Source of the DNA: Flavobacteriales bacterium | Lineage (GTDB): Bacteria > Bacteroidota > Bacteroidia > Flavobacteriales_F > PHOS-HE28 | NCBI GenBank assembly: GCA_016712535.1 | Contig: JADJQW010000003.1 | Location: 265,001 to 329,000 of the forward strand | Reading direction: 5' to 3' | Length of the DNA stretch: 64,000 nucleotides | In this document: positions 53,996-63,467 of the stretch, piece by piece | Position numbering within the stretch: the stretch's first letter is position 1 | How the letters are laid out: every line of letters starts with the position of its first letter | Made by a program: the position numbers and the translations under genes | The notes under the pieces: model-generated | Told to the model about the DNA's origin: nothing | Database searches by the model: none | The model's input: the letters and a program-made list of their open reading frames with translations, nothing else

Positions 53996-54669
53996 TTGCG
54001 CCAGTCCGCCAAGGCCTGAGACACGCGTGGCTCGCTCATGTCCACCCGCATCCGCTGATCGCCCGTAGTAACATGGTGTTGCCCGGTGAAGAGGTCCAGG
54101 GTTTCCATCACCTCGCGCATGTAGATATCGTGTATGGTGGAGTTCTCGCTGCCGTTGATGCCCAGCGGCGTGGTCTCCAGCACCTGGATCAGATAGCGCA
54201 CCGCAGCGCTGTCCTGTCGGAGGAGCATAGCGTTGCCCTCCTTCGTGGTGCACACCAGCGGCCGCATCCTTCGGTATTCCTGCAGTTCGCGGAGCCCTTC
54301 GATGCGGGTGTCCGCATACCAATGGGCGGTGGCGGCCATGGCGAGCGGGAAGCTCAGGTGCCGCTTGATGTACGCATGCGTACGCGTGGCGTGCGGGTCC
54401 TCCCTCCAGTAACGTCGTGAGAAACGTTCAAAGTGATATCGGGCACTGTCGTCCTTCAACTCCACGTGCAGCATGACCAGCAGTTCGCAACTGAGCGGTG
54501 TCACCGGCGGATAGAAGTCCTTGAACATGCCCGTGCTGTCAGTGAGCGTGCGCCTAGCGTAGGTGACGAAGGTCTCGGGCACCTGGCCGCAAGTTTGCTC
54601 CTGGGGAAGCTCAGCATTCGCGCAGGCGAACAGGATCGGGAGCAGGAGTGCGGGCAGCATGATCCTCAT
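53980..54669 (-). CDS. Hypothetical lipoprotein
   Basis: 229 residues; lipoprotein-type start (LPALLLPILFACANAE, Cys about 16). Helical, charged body (YHFERFSRRYWREDPHATRT, HLSFPLAMAATAHWYADTRI). No family recognised. The ATG overlaps the stop of the gene before it (ATGA). Confidence 0.7.
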   Translation of the reverse strand: MRIMLPALLLPILFACANAELPQEQTCGQVPETFVTYARRTLTDSTGMFKDFYPPVTPLSCELLVMLHVELKDDSARYHFERFSRRYWREDPHATRTHAYIKRHLSFPLAMAATAHWYADTRIEGLRELQEYRRMRPLVCTTKEGNAMLLRQDSAAVRYLIQVLETTPLGINGSENSTIHDIYMREVMETLDLFTGQHHVTTGDQRMRVDMSEPRVSQALADWRKWLSK

Positions 54670-55481
54670 GGTTCGGTCCGTTCACCCACGGTGAAGTTAA
54701 GATCGTTGTTCAGCATGAAGTCCACATCGCGCAGATGCTCACCGGTCGCTGCCACTTGTCGCACCCGATATCGACCGGGTTCCAGCGGTGGTGGGAGCGT
54801 GAGCGTCTCGCGGTGCCACCAGCTTTCTGCGTAGCTATCCGTATCGGTGCGTTCTGCGAAGGTGAAGTTGCAGAGGAATGTGCAGCAGTCCTTCATGTAG
54901 AGGCCACCCATGCTCGCCGCGTACGCCGGGTTCCCGGTCATCCAATGGAACTGGAACTTGACGCTATCCGTCGGCTCCGGATTGATGGGGCTGATCACCA
55001 CATGGATGCCCCAAGGTTCGCCGATCACGGTATCGCGTGGCACGGCGGTGTCGATCACCAGCGCGCCCTGCTTCCATCGATAATGCGAGGGTTTCCACTC
55101 GAAGGTGGCGAGGTCGATGGTGCGCGCAAAGGGCACGCGGATCACCATTTCGGCAGGTAGGATCTCCAAGGTGCTCAAGGCGATGACATGGATGTCCATC
55201 CAGCGACCAGAGGCATTTCGGATCACCTCACTGGCGATCTCGCCTTCGAAGCGGCCGGTCTTCAGGTCCACCATCACCTGTTGCGATGTCGCAACCACAC
55301 CCGGCCTGGGCAGAGACGTGGAACCGACGACCATGGCCGTGAAGTACCCCTTGATCTCCCAGCTCTGGATGTTCGCGACGGTACCTGTAATGCGGACGGT
55401 GCGAGGGGCTGACCAGGCGTTCAGCGCGAACAGGGAGAGTACAAAGACCAAAAGGGTGGGCATGTGAGCCGGTACACGCAT
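54666..55481 (-). CDS. Hypothetical secreted protein
   Basis: 271 residues; signal peptide about 1-24. Beta-rich body without a recognised family (VRITGTVANIQSWEIKGYFT, FTFAERTDTDSYAESWWHRE). First gene of the three-gene operon running to 53498. The ATG at 55481 has TACATTGA ending 3 nt upstream on the minus strand. Confidence 0.7.
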   Translation of the reverse strand: MRVPAHMPTLLVFVLSLFALNAWSAPRTVRITGTVANIQSWEIKGYFTAMVVGSTSLPRPGVVATSQQVMVDLKTGRFEGEIASEVIRNASGRWMDIHVIALSTLEILPAEMVIRVPFARTIDLATFEWKPSHYRWKQGALVIDTAVPRDTVIGEPWGIHVVISPINPEPTDSVKFQFHWMTGNPAYAASMGGLYMKDCCTFLCNFTFAERTDTDSYAESWWHRETLTLPPPLEPGRYRVRQVAATGEHLRDVDFMLNNDLNFTVGERTEP

Positions 55482-55530
55482 GGGTCAATGTAGTTCGAAC
55501 CTTTTGCAACATCGCGTGTACAGGTGCGCG

Positions 55531-56076
55531 ATGCGGTCCTTTTCAACTCTGCTTTGCTGCGTCCCGCTCGCGCTTGCCGCCCAGCACTGCGCCTTCGATT
55601 TCGCCAGCATCATCGTTGTGCGGCCCCACGCCGAAGGCGATACGGCGGTGATCGACGGCCTGCGCATCACGCTGCTCGATAGCAACAACGTACCGGTGGT
55701 GCACAACGACAAGCCGTGGCATCTCTTCGAGCGGAACGTCGACCCGCCCTTCTGCGGGAATGTCCGCTACAAAGGCCCTTACGAACCAAGCTTCCCATTT
55801 GCGCGTGACAACTATGTGCTGGTGGTGCCCAACGGCTTCCGCACGGCGACGATGAAAGTGCTTGTGCAGGACGAGCGCGAGGCCGGTCCGTTGAGCAGGC
55901 GCCGGAGATCCCCGACCTCCGAGCCGGGGTGGCCGATGCACTTCAAGCAAGTGGTGGTGCCGCTCACGGCCTTCGACACTTACCCCTTGTGCGGGGTGTT
56001 CGACGAGCAGGTGTACCCACCCATGAACGACCGACCTCCCTTTCACCCCATTGACATCATCTTGTACCCGCGATGA
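55531..56076 (+). CDS. Hypothetical secreted protein
   Basis: 181 residues with a signal peptide (about 1-17, FSTLLCCVPLALAA). No family recognised (VRPHAEGDTAVIDGLRITLL, DRPPFHPIDIILYPR). Divergent from the 55481 gene. Its stop overlaps the next start (ATGA), so the two are co-translated. Confidence 0.7.
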   Translation: MRSFSTLLCCVPLALAAQHCAFDFASIIVVRPHAEGDTAVIDGLRITLLDSNNVPVVHNDKPWHLFERNVDPPFCGNVRYKGPYEPSFPFARDNYVLVVPNGFRTATMKVLVQDEREAGPLSRRRRSPTSEPGWPMHFKQVVVPLTAFDTYPLCGVFDEQVYPPMNDRPPFHPIDIILYPR

Positions 56077-56642
56077 AGACACTGCTTCTACTGGCTTGGC
56101 TTCCGCTCGCGGCGCAAGCCCAGCCCGGGCCGGATGTTCTGTTCCTTGATCCCTGTGGCTCGGCCAGCTATGGCGTGCCCTTGCAGAACGTGGCGCGCAA
56201 CGACGTGCAAGTGGTCACGTACAGCGTGGGCACGGATGATGTGCCGAGCAGCACGGGGAACTGCTTGCGCAATGTGGTTCCTTATGAGCATGCGCAGTTC
56301 CTGCATGAGCTGGACCCCAGGACCGGGACTTGGTCCATCCTTTCGCCGAAGCCCGGCGATGTGCTGCATCCGGATTCGCTGAAAGCCGGGCTGATTGCGC
56401 GCAGGTTGCTTTGGGGCCCGGATGCCTTGCAAGTCTGCTACATGGGCTACGGCGGGCAGTTCGATGGGAAGGGTTGGCACCTGATGGAGCCGCGCACCTG
56501 GGAGCGTTCCATCGTGCGCCTGACAACGCCTGAGGCGGTGTACCTCGTCGCGATGACCGTGACCTATCTCGAACCGGATGGGATCATCGATGTGCGCGGC
56601 CGCCGCGTGGTGCTCGAAGGCGAACCTTTGCCGATCCATTGA
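56073..56642 (+). CDS. Hypothetical secreted protein
   Basis: 189 residues; signal peptide about 1-17 (LLLLAWLPLAAQAQ). Body unrecognised (VTYSVGTDDVPSSTGNCLRN, LLWGPDALQVCYMGYGGQFD). It overlaps the preceding gene by 4 nt. Confidence 0.7.
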   Translation: MKTLLLLAWLPLAAQAQPGPDVLFLDPCGSASYGVPLQNVARNDVQVVTYSVGTDDVPSSTGNCLRNVVPYEHAQFLHELDPRTGTWSILSPKPGDVLHPDSLKAGLIARRLLWGPDALQVCYMGYGGQFDGKGWHLMEPRTWERSIVRLTTPEAVYLVAMTVTYLEPDGIIDVRGRRVVLEGEPLPIH

Positions 56643-56716
56643 GCACGCACGCTATTGTGGACCGATCAATCCCAAGTGGTTCGATGCCCGTACCTTTTCA
56701 ACCCTCCACTTCGATC

Positions 56717-58378
56717 ATGCCCCGAACCCTCCTCTCCGCTCTCGCCCTGATGTTCCACCTCATGCTCACGGCCCAGTTCAACTGGCAATGGGCACGGCAA
56801 CTGACCGGGCAGATACAACCGGTCGTTTGGGGCATGCAAGTGGATCCGGATGGGAGCACCGTGGTCTGCGGTGATTTCTACGGCACGCTCACCATCGGCG
56901 CCCTGCCGGCACTCATCAGCGCTGGCCAGAGCGACCTCTTCGTCGCCAAGTTCGCCGCCGACGGCACGCCGATTTGGGTGCGCAGTGCGGGCGGAACTGA
57001 TTTCGACGATGCTCTTGACGTAGCCGTGGATGGCGCAGGCCGCATCACCATCACCGGCTACTTCCAAAGCCCGAGCATCACAGTGGGCAGCACCACCTTG
57101 AACCGGCTCGGGAACATGGACATCCTGGTGGCGCAATACGACGCGAACGGCAATGCGCAATGGGCACAGCGCTATGGGTGGTCGGCGAGCAGCGGACTGG
57201 AATGGGGTCGTGCGATCGTGGCGGATGCCACCGGCGATCTTTATGTGGCCGGACAGTACAAGACCGCTCTGCAAGTGCCCGGTCTGCCCGACCTGCAAGG
57301 CTGCAATGGCCGCGAGCAAGGCTTCCTGATTAAGCTGGACGCTGACGGGAACGGCATCTGGTCGCTGATGCCGCAATGCACCGGCGACGGCAGCCTCGGC
57401 CTTACCACTTGCGATGCACTTGCCTTGGCGCCGGACGGGAGCGTGTACCTCGGCGGTGATTTCCGTGGCGACACGGCCTACTTCGTCACCGACACCCTGC
57501 CCAACTTCATGCCCAGCGGGCAGAGCGATGATGCTTTCGTGGTGAAGTACACCCCCGCCGGTGAGGAAGTGTGGGTGCGTGCCTGGGCCGGTACCAACTA
57601 CGATGAGATCCGGTCATTGGCCACCGACAGCGAGGGCAACATCCTGGTGGCCACCACGCGCGAAGGCGGCCACCTCATCGATGGGATCGACCTGCCCTTC
57701 GCGGGCTCCAACGGCAACTATCGGATGACGCTCTGGAAGATGAACCCGGAAGGTGCGAGGATCTGGGGCCGTCGTGCAGGTGACACCAGCTTCAGCCATG
57801 AATTCAACGACCTCGCCGTGGATGCGAACGGACATGTGTGGGCCGGTGGCAATTTCGAATCACGTTGCACCTTCGACAACATCGTCTTTCCGAACAATGG
57901 CAGCTTCGAATACTACAGCCTGTTCGTGGCGCACTACGATGCCGATGGTGTGGTCCAGGAAGTGTTCGCCGACCGTGCCCAAGGACCGCGCGGGTTGGGC
58001 GAATTGGCGTGTGATGCGGTTGGTGGTCTCTACGTGGCCGGGGCCTATACCGGTACCATCGCCTTCGCGCCATTAGCAGCATTGGAAGGAGACGCGGCCT
58101 TCCTGGTGAAGAGTGACGACCTGTCGACAGGCACTACGACCGCGCTGAGCGATCATGCCTGGTCCGTGGCTCCCGTACCTGCTGATCGGCACTTCGTGGT
58201 CACCGCCGCGAACGGCGCAGCGCTCGGAGAACTGCGTGTACTGGACGCCTTGGGCCGCGAGCTCCTTCGCGCGAGCACCCCAGAGAACACCTTCATCATG
58301 GAATGTTCCGCTTGGCCTGCCGGCAGCTACATGGTGCAGAGCGGACAACTGCGCGGACGCATACTCGTGTTGCATTGA
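56717..58378 (+). CDS. Secreted beta-propeller (SBBP-like repeat) protein with T9SS domain
   Basis: 553 residues from the ATG at 56717, where a signal peptide starts (LLSALALMFHLMLTAQ). Repeats of the SBBP type recur (VDPDGSTVVCGDFYGTLTIG, VAVDGAGRITITGYFQSPSI, DATGDLYVAGQYKTALQVPG). A T9SS type A tail follows (SVAPVPADRHFVVTAANGAA, PAGSYMVQSGQLRGRILVLH). Function unknown. Its stop overlaps the next start (TGATG). Confidence 0.82.
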   Translation: MPRTLLSALALMFHLMLTAQFNWQWARQLTGQIQPVVWGMQVDPDGSTVVCGDFYGTLTIGALPALISAGQSDLFVAKFAADGTPIWVRSAGGTDFDDALDVAVDGAGRITITGYFQSPSITVGSTTLNRLGNMDILVAQYDANGNAQWAQRYGWSASSGLEWGRAIVADATGDLYVAGQYKTALQVPGLPDLQGCNGREQGFLIKLDADGNGIWSLMPQCTGDGSLGLTTCDALALAPDGSVYLGGDFRGDTAYFVTDTLPNFMPSGQSDDAFVVKYTPAGEEVWVRAWAGTNYDEIRSLATDSEGNILVATTREGGHLIDGIDLPFAGSNGNYRMTLWKMNPEGARIWGRRAGDTSFSHEFNDLAVDANGHVWAGGNFESRCTFDNIVFPNNGSFEYYSLFVAHYDADGVVQEVFADRAQGPRGLGELACDAVGGLYVAGAYTGTIAFAPLAALEGDAAFLVKSDDLSTGTTTALSDHAWSVAPVPADRHFVVTAANGAALGELRVLDALGRELLRASTPENTFIMECSAWPAGSYMVQSGQLRGRILVLH

Positions 58379-59580
58379 TGTGCACGCTCAGCTTTCGTGC
58401 GATGGATCGGCGCAGCTCACTGATGCCGTTGCTGACCGCATTATTCCTCAGTCTCCAGGCCACTGCCCAAGTCGACCGCATCATCCCCAGCCCTCCGCCC
58501 GATGAATACGTGGACGTGACCGGCGATGGCCGCGCGGACCTGCTGATCACCAGCCGCACCATTCACGTGTCGGATCCCCAGCAACCCGGCTACTTGGGCC
58601 TGTACAAAGTGGGCGTGCGAACGCTTGCGGGCACGGCCGTGCTCATGTGGAGCACGCCGAGCAACCAGCGCTGGTTCGCCTTGGACAGCGCCGCGCGACT
58701 GGACACCGCAGAGCTCGCGGCGCGCATCCGCTTCAAGCAACTGAGCTGGACCGATGAGGACAAGCCAACGGAGTTCTGGCTGTTGGAGCGGCCGTTCGGA
58801 CCTGCCATCACCCAAGCGGAGGATGGCTGGTACGGCACCGGCGATCATCACGACGGGCGGACGATGGTGCTGCGCAGCGCGAACGATCGCGGCACAGGTG
58901 TCGCGGCCTTCCGTTTCGAGCTGCCTTATCCGTATGGGCGTGTGGTGATCAAATCGAAGGAAGCCATCCGTGTTCCGAACGGCTTTGGCAAGGAGGGTGA
59001 TCCGGTGCCGATGAAGCCCAGGGTGAAGGACGAGTACGACTTCGGGCATGAGGAGAACGAACCGCAGGTGATGGTGCCGCCGGGCCTGGCCCCGGATGAG
59101 TTCGTGGACCTCCACGACGATGAGGTGAACGATCTGGTGATTGCAACCGTGGATGAGGACTGGCACGGCACCGACGGATCCGGGTACTACGTGCGCGGCA
59201 TCTCACCCCTGCCTGGCACGGCCATCCTCATGACCAACACGCGCTGGGGCAGCTGGGGCCCGTTCACGCTGTCCGATGTTGATGCGCTGACGCCGGAGCA
59301 ACTAGCCAATGGTCTGAAGAGCGGAACCATGCGGTGGGCTTCACCAGAGGGCGAACGCGTGTTCATCGATATGCTGCGCCACCCGCATGGCATGGGCGGC
59401 GTCGCGACGGAATGGACTGCCACGTTCGCTGCTTCGGCCGGCTACCTCGTGTACCGCACCACCTCGTACGGACGAGTGTACATCGGGGCGATGGAGGTCG
59501 TGTACTCGCTGCCCGGCGGGGAACTCGGTGTTCGGCAGCAGAACCGGGTGGAGGAAGGACAGGTGCTGGACGTGCGATGA
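58378..59580 (+). CDS. Hypothetical secreted protein
   Basis: 400 residues. A signal peptide lies about residues 17-31 (LLTALFLSLQATAQ). The body holds a repeated unit: PDEYVDVTGDGRADLLITS and PDEFVDLHDDEVNDLVIATV, each followed by a beta-rich segment with LxGTAxLM. No family assigned. Translationally coupled to the propeller gene (TGATG overlap). Confidence 0.72.
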   Translation: MCTLSFRAMDRRSSLMPLLTALFLSLQATAQVDRIIPSPPPDEYVDVTGDGRADLLITSRTIHVSDPQQPGYLGLYKVGVRTLAGTAVLMWSTPSNQRWFALDSAARLDTAELAARIRFKQLSWTDEDKPTEFWLLERPFGPAITQAEDGWYGTGDHHDGRTMVLRSANDRGTGVAAFRFELPYPYGRVVIKSKEAIRVPNGFGKEGDPVPMKPRVKDEYDFGHEENEPQVMVPPGLAPDEFVDLHDDEVNDLVIATVDEDWHGTDGSGYYVRGISPLPGTAILMTNTRWGSWGPFTLSDVDALTPEQLANGLKSGTMRWASPEGERVFIDMLRHPHGMGGVATEWTATFAASAGYLVYRTTSYGRVYIGAMEVVYSLPGGELGVRQQNRVEEGQVLDVR

Positions 59581-59646
59581 GCATGCGTGCGCACAGCGCG
59601 CTGCACCCACGTCATCCGCGCGCCTGCGCGATTGGCTCGAAGGCCG

Positions 59647-60021
59647 TCAGCATTTGTTCACCGACGTGCGCTCCACGTGCACGTGCAGGAACTCGACGGC
59701 GGTGGTGATGCCGGCATCGGCGAGCAGCCTCCGCACGAGCGTGATGGCATCGGCCTTCTCCTGTATGGACGGGCGCTCGAGGCGCAGCACGATGATGCCT
59801 GCGCGCTGGCAGCTGTATTCGATGTTGGCACCGGGTTCCTTGCCCACGCGGAGGGCGAAGCGCTGCCACGCCTGCACGTCAACAGCGGGGTCGCGCATGG
59901 TGACGATGGCCTCCATGACGCCGGTGGGGCTGTCCTGCGCAGTGGCCGTTGAGGCCTGAAGCGTGAACTGCGAGACCAGCAGAAGGGCGTACAGGCCGAG
60001 GCGGGAGAAGAGGCTGTCCAT
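59647..60021 (-). CDS. Hypothetical secreted protein
   Basis: 124 residues; signal peptide about 1-28 (LGLYALLLVSQFTLQASTAT). The mature part (VDVQAWQRFALRVGKEPGAN, RRLLADAGITTAVEFLHVHV) has no recognised domain. It follows the HMA gene by 22 nt, so the pair is probably co-transcribed. Confidence 0.65.
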   Translation of the reverse strand: MDSLFSRLGLYALLLVSQFTLQASTATAQDSPTGVMEAIVTMRDPAVDVQAWQRFALRVGKEPGANIEYSCQRAGIIVLRLERPSIQEKADAITLVRRLLADAGITTAVEFLHVHVERTSVNKC

Positions 60022-60043
60022 GATGGTGGAATGGTTTAGCGTT

Positions 60044-60319
60044 TCATTGTTCGCCGTGCATGCGGCCGATGGCGCAGCTCACGAACGATCTGGCTTTCTC
60101 GGTGATGCCGCCGGTGCCGCTGAGCGGATAGCCCAGCTTCTGCAAGAGCAGCGTTATGGCGCTGCGATCAATGGTTCCATCGTGCGCGACGGTCACTGTT
60201 CCGTTATTGACATCCACCGAGGTGGAGACCACCCCGGGCAGCTCGTTCAGGCGCCTGCGCACGGTGCTGGCGCAACCGCCGCACTTCAGGTTGTCCACGT
60301 TCAAGCCGAGGATGGGCAT
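60044..60319 (-). CDS. Heavy-metal-associated (HMA) domain protein, copper-chaperone-like
   Basis: 91 residues. The HMA ferredoxin-like fold has a Cys-pair motif CGGC (LKCGGCASTVRRRLNELPGV) in place of the usual CxxC, followed by VDVNNGTVTVAHDGTIDRSA. A C-terminal tail (SFVSCAIGRMHGEQ) adds another Cys. Likely binds copper or a similar soft metal. Confidence 0.85.
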   Translation of the reverse strand: MPILGLNVDNLKCGGCASTVRRRLNELPGVVSTSVDVNNGTVTVAHDGTIDRSAITLLLQKLGYPLSGTGGITEKARSFVSCAIGRMHGEQ

Positions 60320-60428
60320 GGGACAGGAGTGATGGGCGAAACCTAGCCCGACGGATCAACGAGGCGCATGATCAACCTCAATCGCGGAGGTGACCGTGCT
60401 CAGTCGCGAGCGCTCATCTTCGCAGCCG

Positions 60429-60713
60429 ATGGCGACCCTTCCTCTCGTTCGTTCCCTGCGAACCCTCAGCCGCACCGTGCTCATGCTCCAGACTGAATTG
60501 CGCCACGGCCGCGTGGACGAGGGCCTCATCGCTGACATCGAGGCACAGATGGAGCAAGGCATCGGCCTGGATACGCGCTGCGCGGGATTGCCGCCCCTTG
60601 TTGATGCGCTGCGCGAGAGCATATTGACGCCGCGCCCCGAGCTGCTGAGCGATACGATCCGTGCGTGCGAGAAATTGCGGGATGCGATCGAGGCGGTCAT
60701 CAGTTCTTCGTGA
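60429..60713 (+). CDS. Hypothetical small helical protein
   Basis: 94 residues from the ATG at 60429 (a GTG at 60390 would add 13). Leucine-rich, predicted helical (LPLVRSLRTLSRTVLMLQTE, LSDTIRACEKLRDAIEAVIS). No family. GC3-rich codons support coding, but it is short. Confidence 0.5.
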   Translation: MATLPLVRSLRTLSRTVLMLQTELRHGRVDEGLIADIEAQMEQGIGLDTRCAGLPPLVDALRESILTPRPELLSDTIRACEKLRDAIEAVISSS

Positions 60714-60737
60714 GCGCCCCACTATGAATGGCAGGTG

Positions 60738-60745
60738 TAATTTTC
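60738..60745 (+). promoter_or_regulatory. Start-proximal -7-like box
   Basis: TAATTTTC (one mismatch to TAnnTTTG) ends 4 nt before the ATG at 60750. Confidence 0.4.
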
Positions 60746-60749
60746 CGGC

Positions 60750-61382
60750 ATGAAACGGATCCCGCTCCTGTGCTCGACCATCGTCAGCACCACCCTTGCC
60801 CTTGCCCAATGCCCCGCGCCTGCATCGACGGTGTGCGAGGTGGCGGTGCCTGCGAATGCGATCGAGGTGAGCGGGACGCAGTCGCTTTCTGGCGCCTCTC
60901 AGTGTTTCCTCATCCCCGCTGGAGCAAGCCTTGATTACGTCGGCGCCTACTCCGTTTTCCTCGTGGAGACGGGTGGCAGCGTGAACGCGAACGGGACCTC
61001 GAATCTCGTGATCGCGAAAAGCGGTGCATCGGTTGGCTTTTGCGGCAGCGGGTATGCCAACCAGGTCAATCATGCGGGGGCCACGCTGTCGTGCATGACC
61101 GGGAACGCTCAGGTCGTCTGCACGGATGTGGTCTTCACCTTCCCCACAGCCATCTCGGATCTCGGCGAAGTGCCTGAGGTTTGGTTCGATGAGGCTTCGC
61201 GCTCCTTGCATGTGCGCGGATACCATGCTGGCCGAGCGATCGAGCTTTGGGATGCCGCTGGCCGGCGCGCATCGCCGACGGGGGGAGCACGCGGCATCTT
61301 CGAACTGGGCCATCTCGCACCGGGCGTGTACGTGGTCCGGTCGGGAAGTGAGGGTCCGGTCCATCGATTCCTCTTACCATAG
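60750..61382 (+). CDS. Secreted protein with short T9SS-type tail
   Basis: 210 residues; signal peptide about 1-19. A Gly/Ser/Ala-rich beta-type middle (VETGGSVNANGTSNLVIAKS, GASVGFCGSGYANQVNHAGA) and a C-terminal region resembling a T9SS type A domain (VWFDEASRSLHVRGYHAGRA, LAPGVYVVRSGS). Function unknown. Confidence 0.72.
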   Translation: MKRIPLLCSTIVSTTLALAQCPAPASTVCEVAVPANAIEVSGTQSLSGASQCFLIPAGASLDYVGAYSVFLVETGGSVNANGTSNLVIAKSGASVGFCGSGYANQVNHAGATLSCMTGNAQVVCTDVVFTFPTAISDLGEVPEVWFDEASRSLHVRGYHAGRAIELWDAAGRRASPTGGARGIFELGHLAPGVYVVRSGSEGPVHRFLLP

Positions 61383-61476
61383 GCCGGCGAAGGCCTCGCT
61401 GGTTGATTGATCGGCCACGGGCTTTAGCGGTGATGCCGGGACGGTCCTCAGCGGCAGGGCATCGGAGGTGCCAAGG

Positions 61477-61632
61477 TCATTGTCCGCTGCAGCCGCTGCA
61501 AGCGGAGCATGAGTCGCACGCCGCGCTTCCTTCCTCCTGAGCGGCATGCGCGTGCTTGCGCTTGGCCGCCCACATCCACGCCAAGTAACCCGCTGCGGCG
61601 AGCACGATCCCGATGGTGAGTACAGACTGCAT
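61477..61632 (-). CDS. FeoB-associated Cys-rich membrane protein
   Basis: 51 residues: one membrane helix (SVLTIGIVLAAAGYLAWMWA), a basic stretch, then a Cys-rich end (CDSCSACSGCSGQ). This matches the small Cys-rich proteins found after feoB. The ATG overlaps the feoB stop (TGATG), showing operon membership. Probably helps ferrous-iron import; exact role unknown. Confidence 0.85.
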   Translation of the reverse strand: MQSVLTIGIVLAAAGYLAWMWAAKRKHAHAAQEEGSAACDSCSACSGCSGQ

Positions 61633-63467
61633 CACGATGCGGTGAGCCAGTTGGTGAGCTGGTAGGTGATGAGGCTCGCAAGGTAGGCCAGTGCGAAGAG
61701 GTAGCCGCCCATGATCCACATCTGCTTCCACGAGCCGGTCTCGCGCTTCACCACCACGAAGGTGCTGAGGCATTGCGGGGCGAACACCATCCACAGCAGC
61801 AGCGAGAGCTTGGTGGCCAGGGGCCATTCGCGCGAGATGCGCTCGCGGAGCTGCTCATCCAGTTCGTCCTCGTCACCATCCATCGCGTAGGCGGTGCCGA
61901 GCGCGCTCACCACCACCTCGCGTGCGGCCATGCCGGGCACCAGCGCGAAGGAGATCTGCTCGTTGAAACCGATGGGCTTGAACACATGGTGCAGTGCATG
62001 ACCGAGCTCGCCGGCGAGGCTTTGTCCGGTGGCGCGCGGCGAGGGCAGGGTGTAGAGCGCCCACATCACGATGGTGATGGCCAGGATGATGGTGCCCACG
62101 CGGCGCAGGAAGATCATGGCGCGCTCCCACAGGCCGATGACCAGGCTCCGCACATCAGGCCATTGGTAGGCGGGCAGCTCCATCAGCAGCGGTGAGCGTG
62201 CCGCGTGCTTGTCGCTGCGCTTGATCACCCACGCCACCGTCATGGCGGCCACGATGCCGAGCATGTAGAGGCCCACCATCACCAGCGCGGCTGACATGGC
62301 ATCGTCGGGGAAGAGGGCCGCCACGAGCAGGGTGTACACAGGGATGCGCGCCGAGCAGGCCATCAACGGGGCGATGAGGATGGTGGTGAGCCGGTCGCGC
62401 CAATGGCTGATGGTGCGCGTGGCCATGATGCCCGGGATGGCGCATGCAAAGCTGCTGAGCAGGGGGATGAAGGAGCGGCCCGAAAGCCCGGCGGCGCTCA
62501 TGGGCCGGTCGAGCAGGAAGGCCGCGCGCGGCAGGTAGCCCGATGCTTCGAGCGCGAGGATGAAGAGGAACAGGATGAGGATCTGCGGCAGGAAGACGAT
62601 CACGCCGCCCGCACCGCCGATGACGCCTTCCACGAGCAAGCCGCGCAAGGGGCCATCGGCCATGTTCGCTTCTACTGCACTGGCGATCGCGCTGAAGGCC
62701 TCCTCGATCCAGCCGGAGATCACATCGCCGCCGGAGAACACGGCGAGGAAGGTGACGAAGAGCACGAGCGCCAGCACCGCGAAGCCCCAAACCGGATGCA
62801 TCAGGAAGCGATCGATGCGGAGGCTGGGGTCCTTATCGGTGCTCGGCGATTTGACGGTGCGGTTGAAGATGCCGAGCACATCGCGTTGCGTGGCCAGCAC
62901 CTGCTCCACGTCGGGCTGTTTCCAATGCGGCGGCGGTGCTGCCCGGAGCGGCTCATCCAAGGCTGCGCGAAGTTCATCGGCACCGTGGGCATGCAGGCTC
63001 ACGGTCTCCACCACGGGCAGGTTGAGCTCGCGCGCAAGCAGGGCCTTGTCGATGGAGATGCCCAATTGACGCGCGCGGTCCATCTTGTTCAGCACCACCA
63101 GCAAGGGCAGGCCAAGCTGCCGCGCCTCGAGCACCAGGCGCAGGTGCAGCCTCAGGTTGGTGGCATCGGTCACGCAGACGAGCAGGTCGGGCAGGGCCTC
63201 GGCGCTATGGCCGGTGATCACGTCGCGCGTCACCGCTTCATCATTCGAGAGCGCGTTGAGGCTGTAGGCCCCGGGCAGATCGAGCACGTGGGTGCGTCGT
63301 CCGCTGGCCGTGCGCATCACGCCTTCCTTGCGCTCCACCGTGACGCCGGCGTAGTTGGCCACCTTCTGCCTGCTGCCGGTGAGCAGGTTGAAGAGGGCCG
63401 TCTTGCCGCAATTCGGATTGCCCAGCAGGGCGATGCGCAGCGGCAGGGCAGGCGAGGGGCTGCTCAT
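61632..63467 (-). CDS. feoB: Ferrous iron transport protein B
   Basis: 611 residues. The cytoplasmic N-terminal GTPase has G1 GNPNCGKTALFNLLTG, G3 DLPGAYSLNALSNDE and G4 LNKMD; Gate-type helical segments follow (GGAGGVIVFLPQILILFLFI, FACAIPGIMATRTI). It transports Fe2+ across the inner membrane. Shorter than E. coli FeoB (about 773) but usual for Bacteroidota. The start codon adjoins the feoA stop. Confidence 0.96.
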   Translation of the reverse strand: MSSPSPALPLRIALLGNPNCGKTALFNLLTGSRQKVANYAGVTVERKEGVMRTASGRRTHVLDLPGAYSLNALSNDEAVTRDVITGHSAEALPDLLVCVTDATNLRLHLRLVLEARQLGLPLLVVLNKMDRARQLGISIDKALLARELNLPVVETVSLHAHGADELRAALDEPLRAAPPPHWKQPDVEQVLATQRDVLGIFNRTVKSPSTDKDPSLRIDRFLMHPVWGFAVLALVLFVTFLAVFSGGDVISGWIEEAFSAIASAVEANMADGPLRGLLVEGVIGGAGGVIVFLPQILILFLFILALEASGYLPRAAFLLDRPMSAAGLSGRSFIPLLSSFACAIPGIMATRTISHWRDRLTTILIAPLMACSARIPVYTLLVAALFPDDAMSAALVMVGLYMLGIVAAMTVAWVIKRSDKHAARSPLLMELPAYQWPDVRSLVIGLWERAMIFLRRVGTIILAITIVMWALYTLPSPRATGQSLAGELGHALHHVFKPIGFNEQISFALVPGMAAREVVVSALGTAYAMDGDEDELDEQLRERISREWPLATKLSLLLWMVFAPQCLSTFVVVKRETGSWKQMWIMGGYLFALAYLASLITYQLTNWLTAS

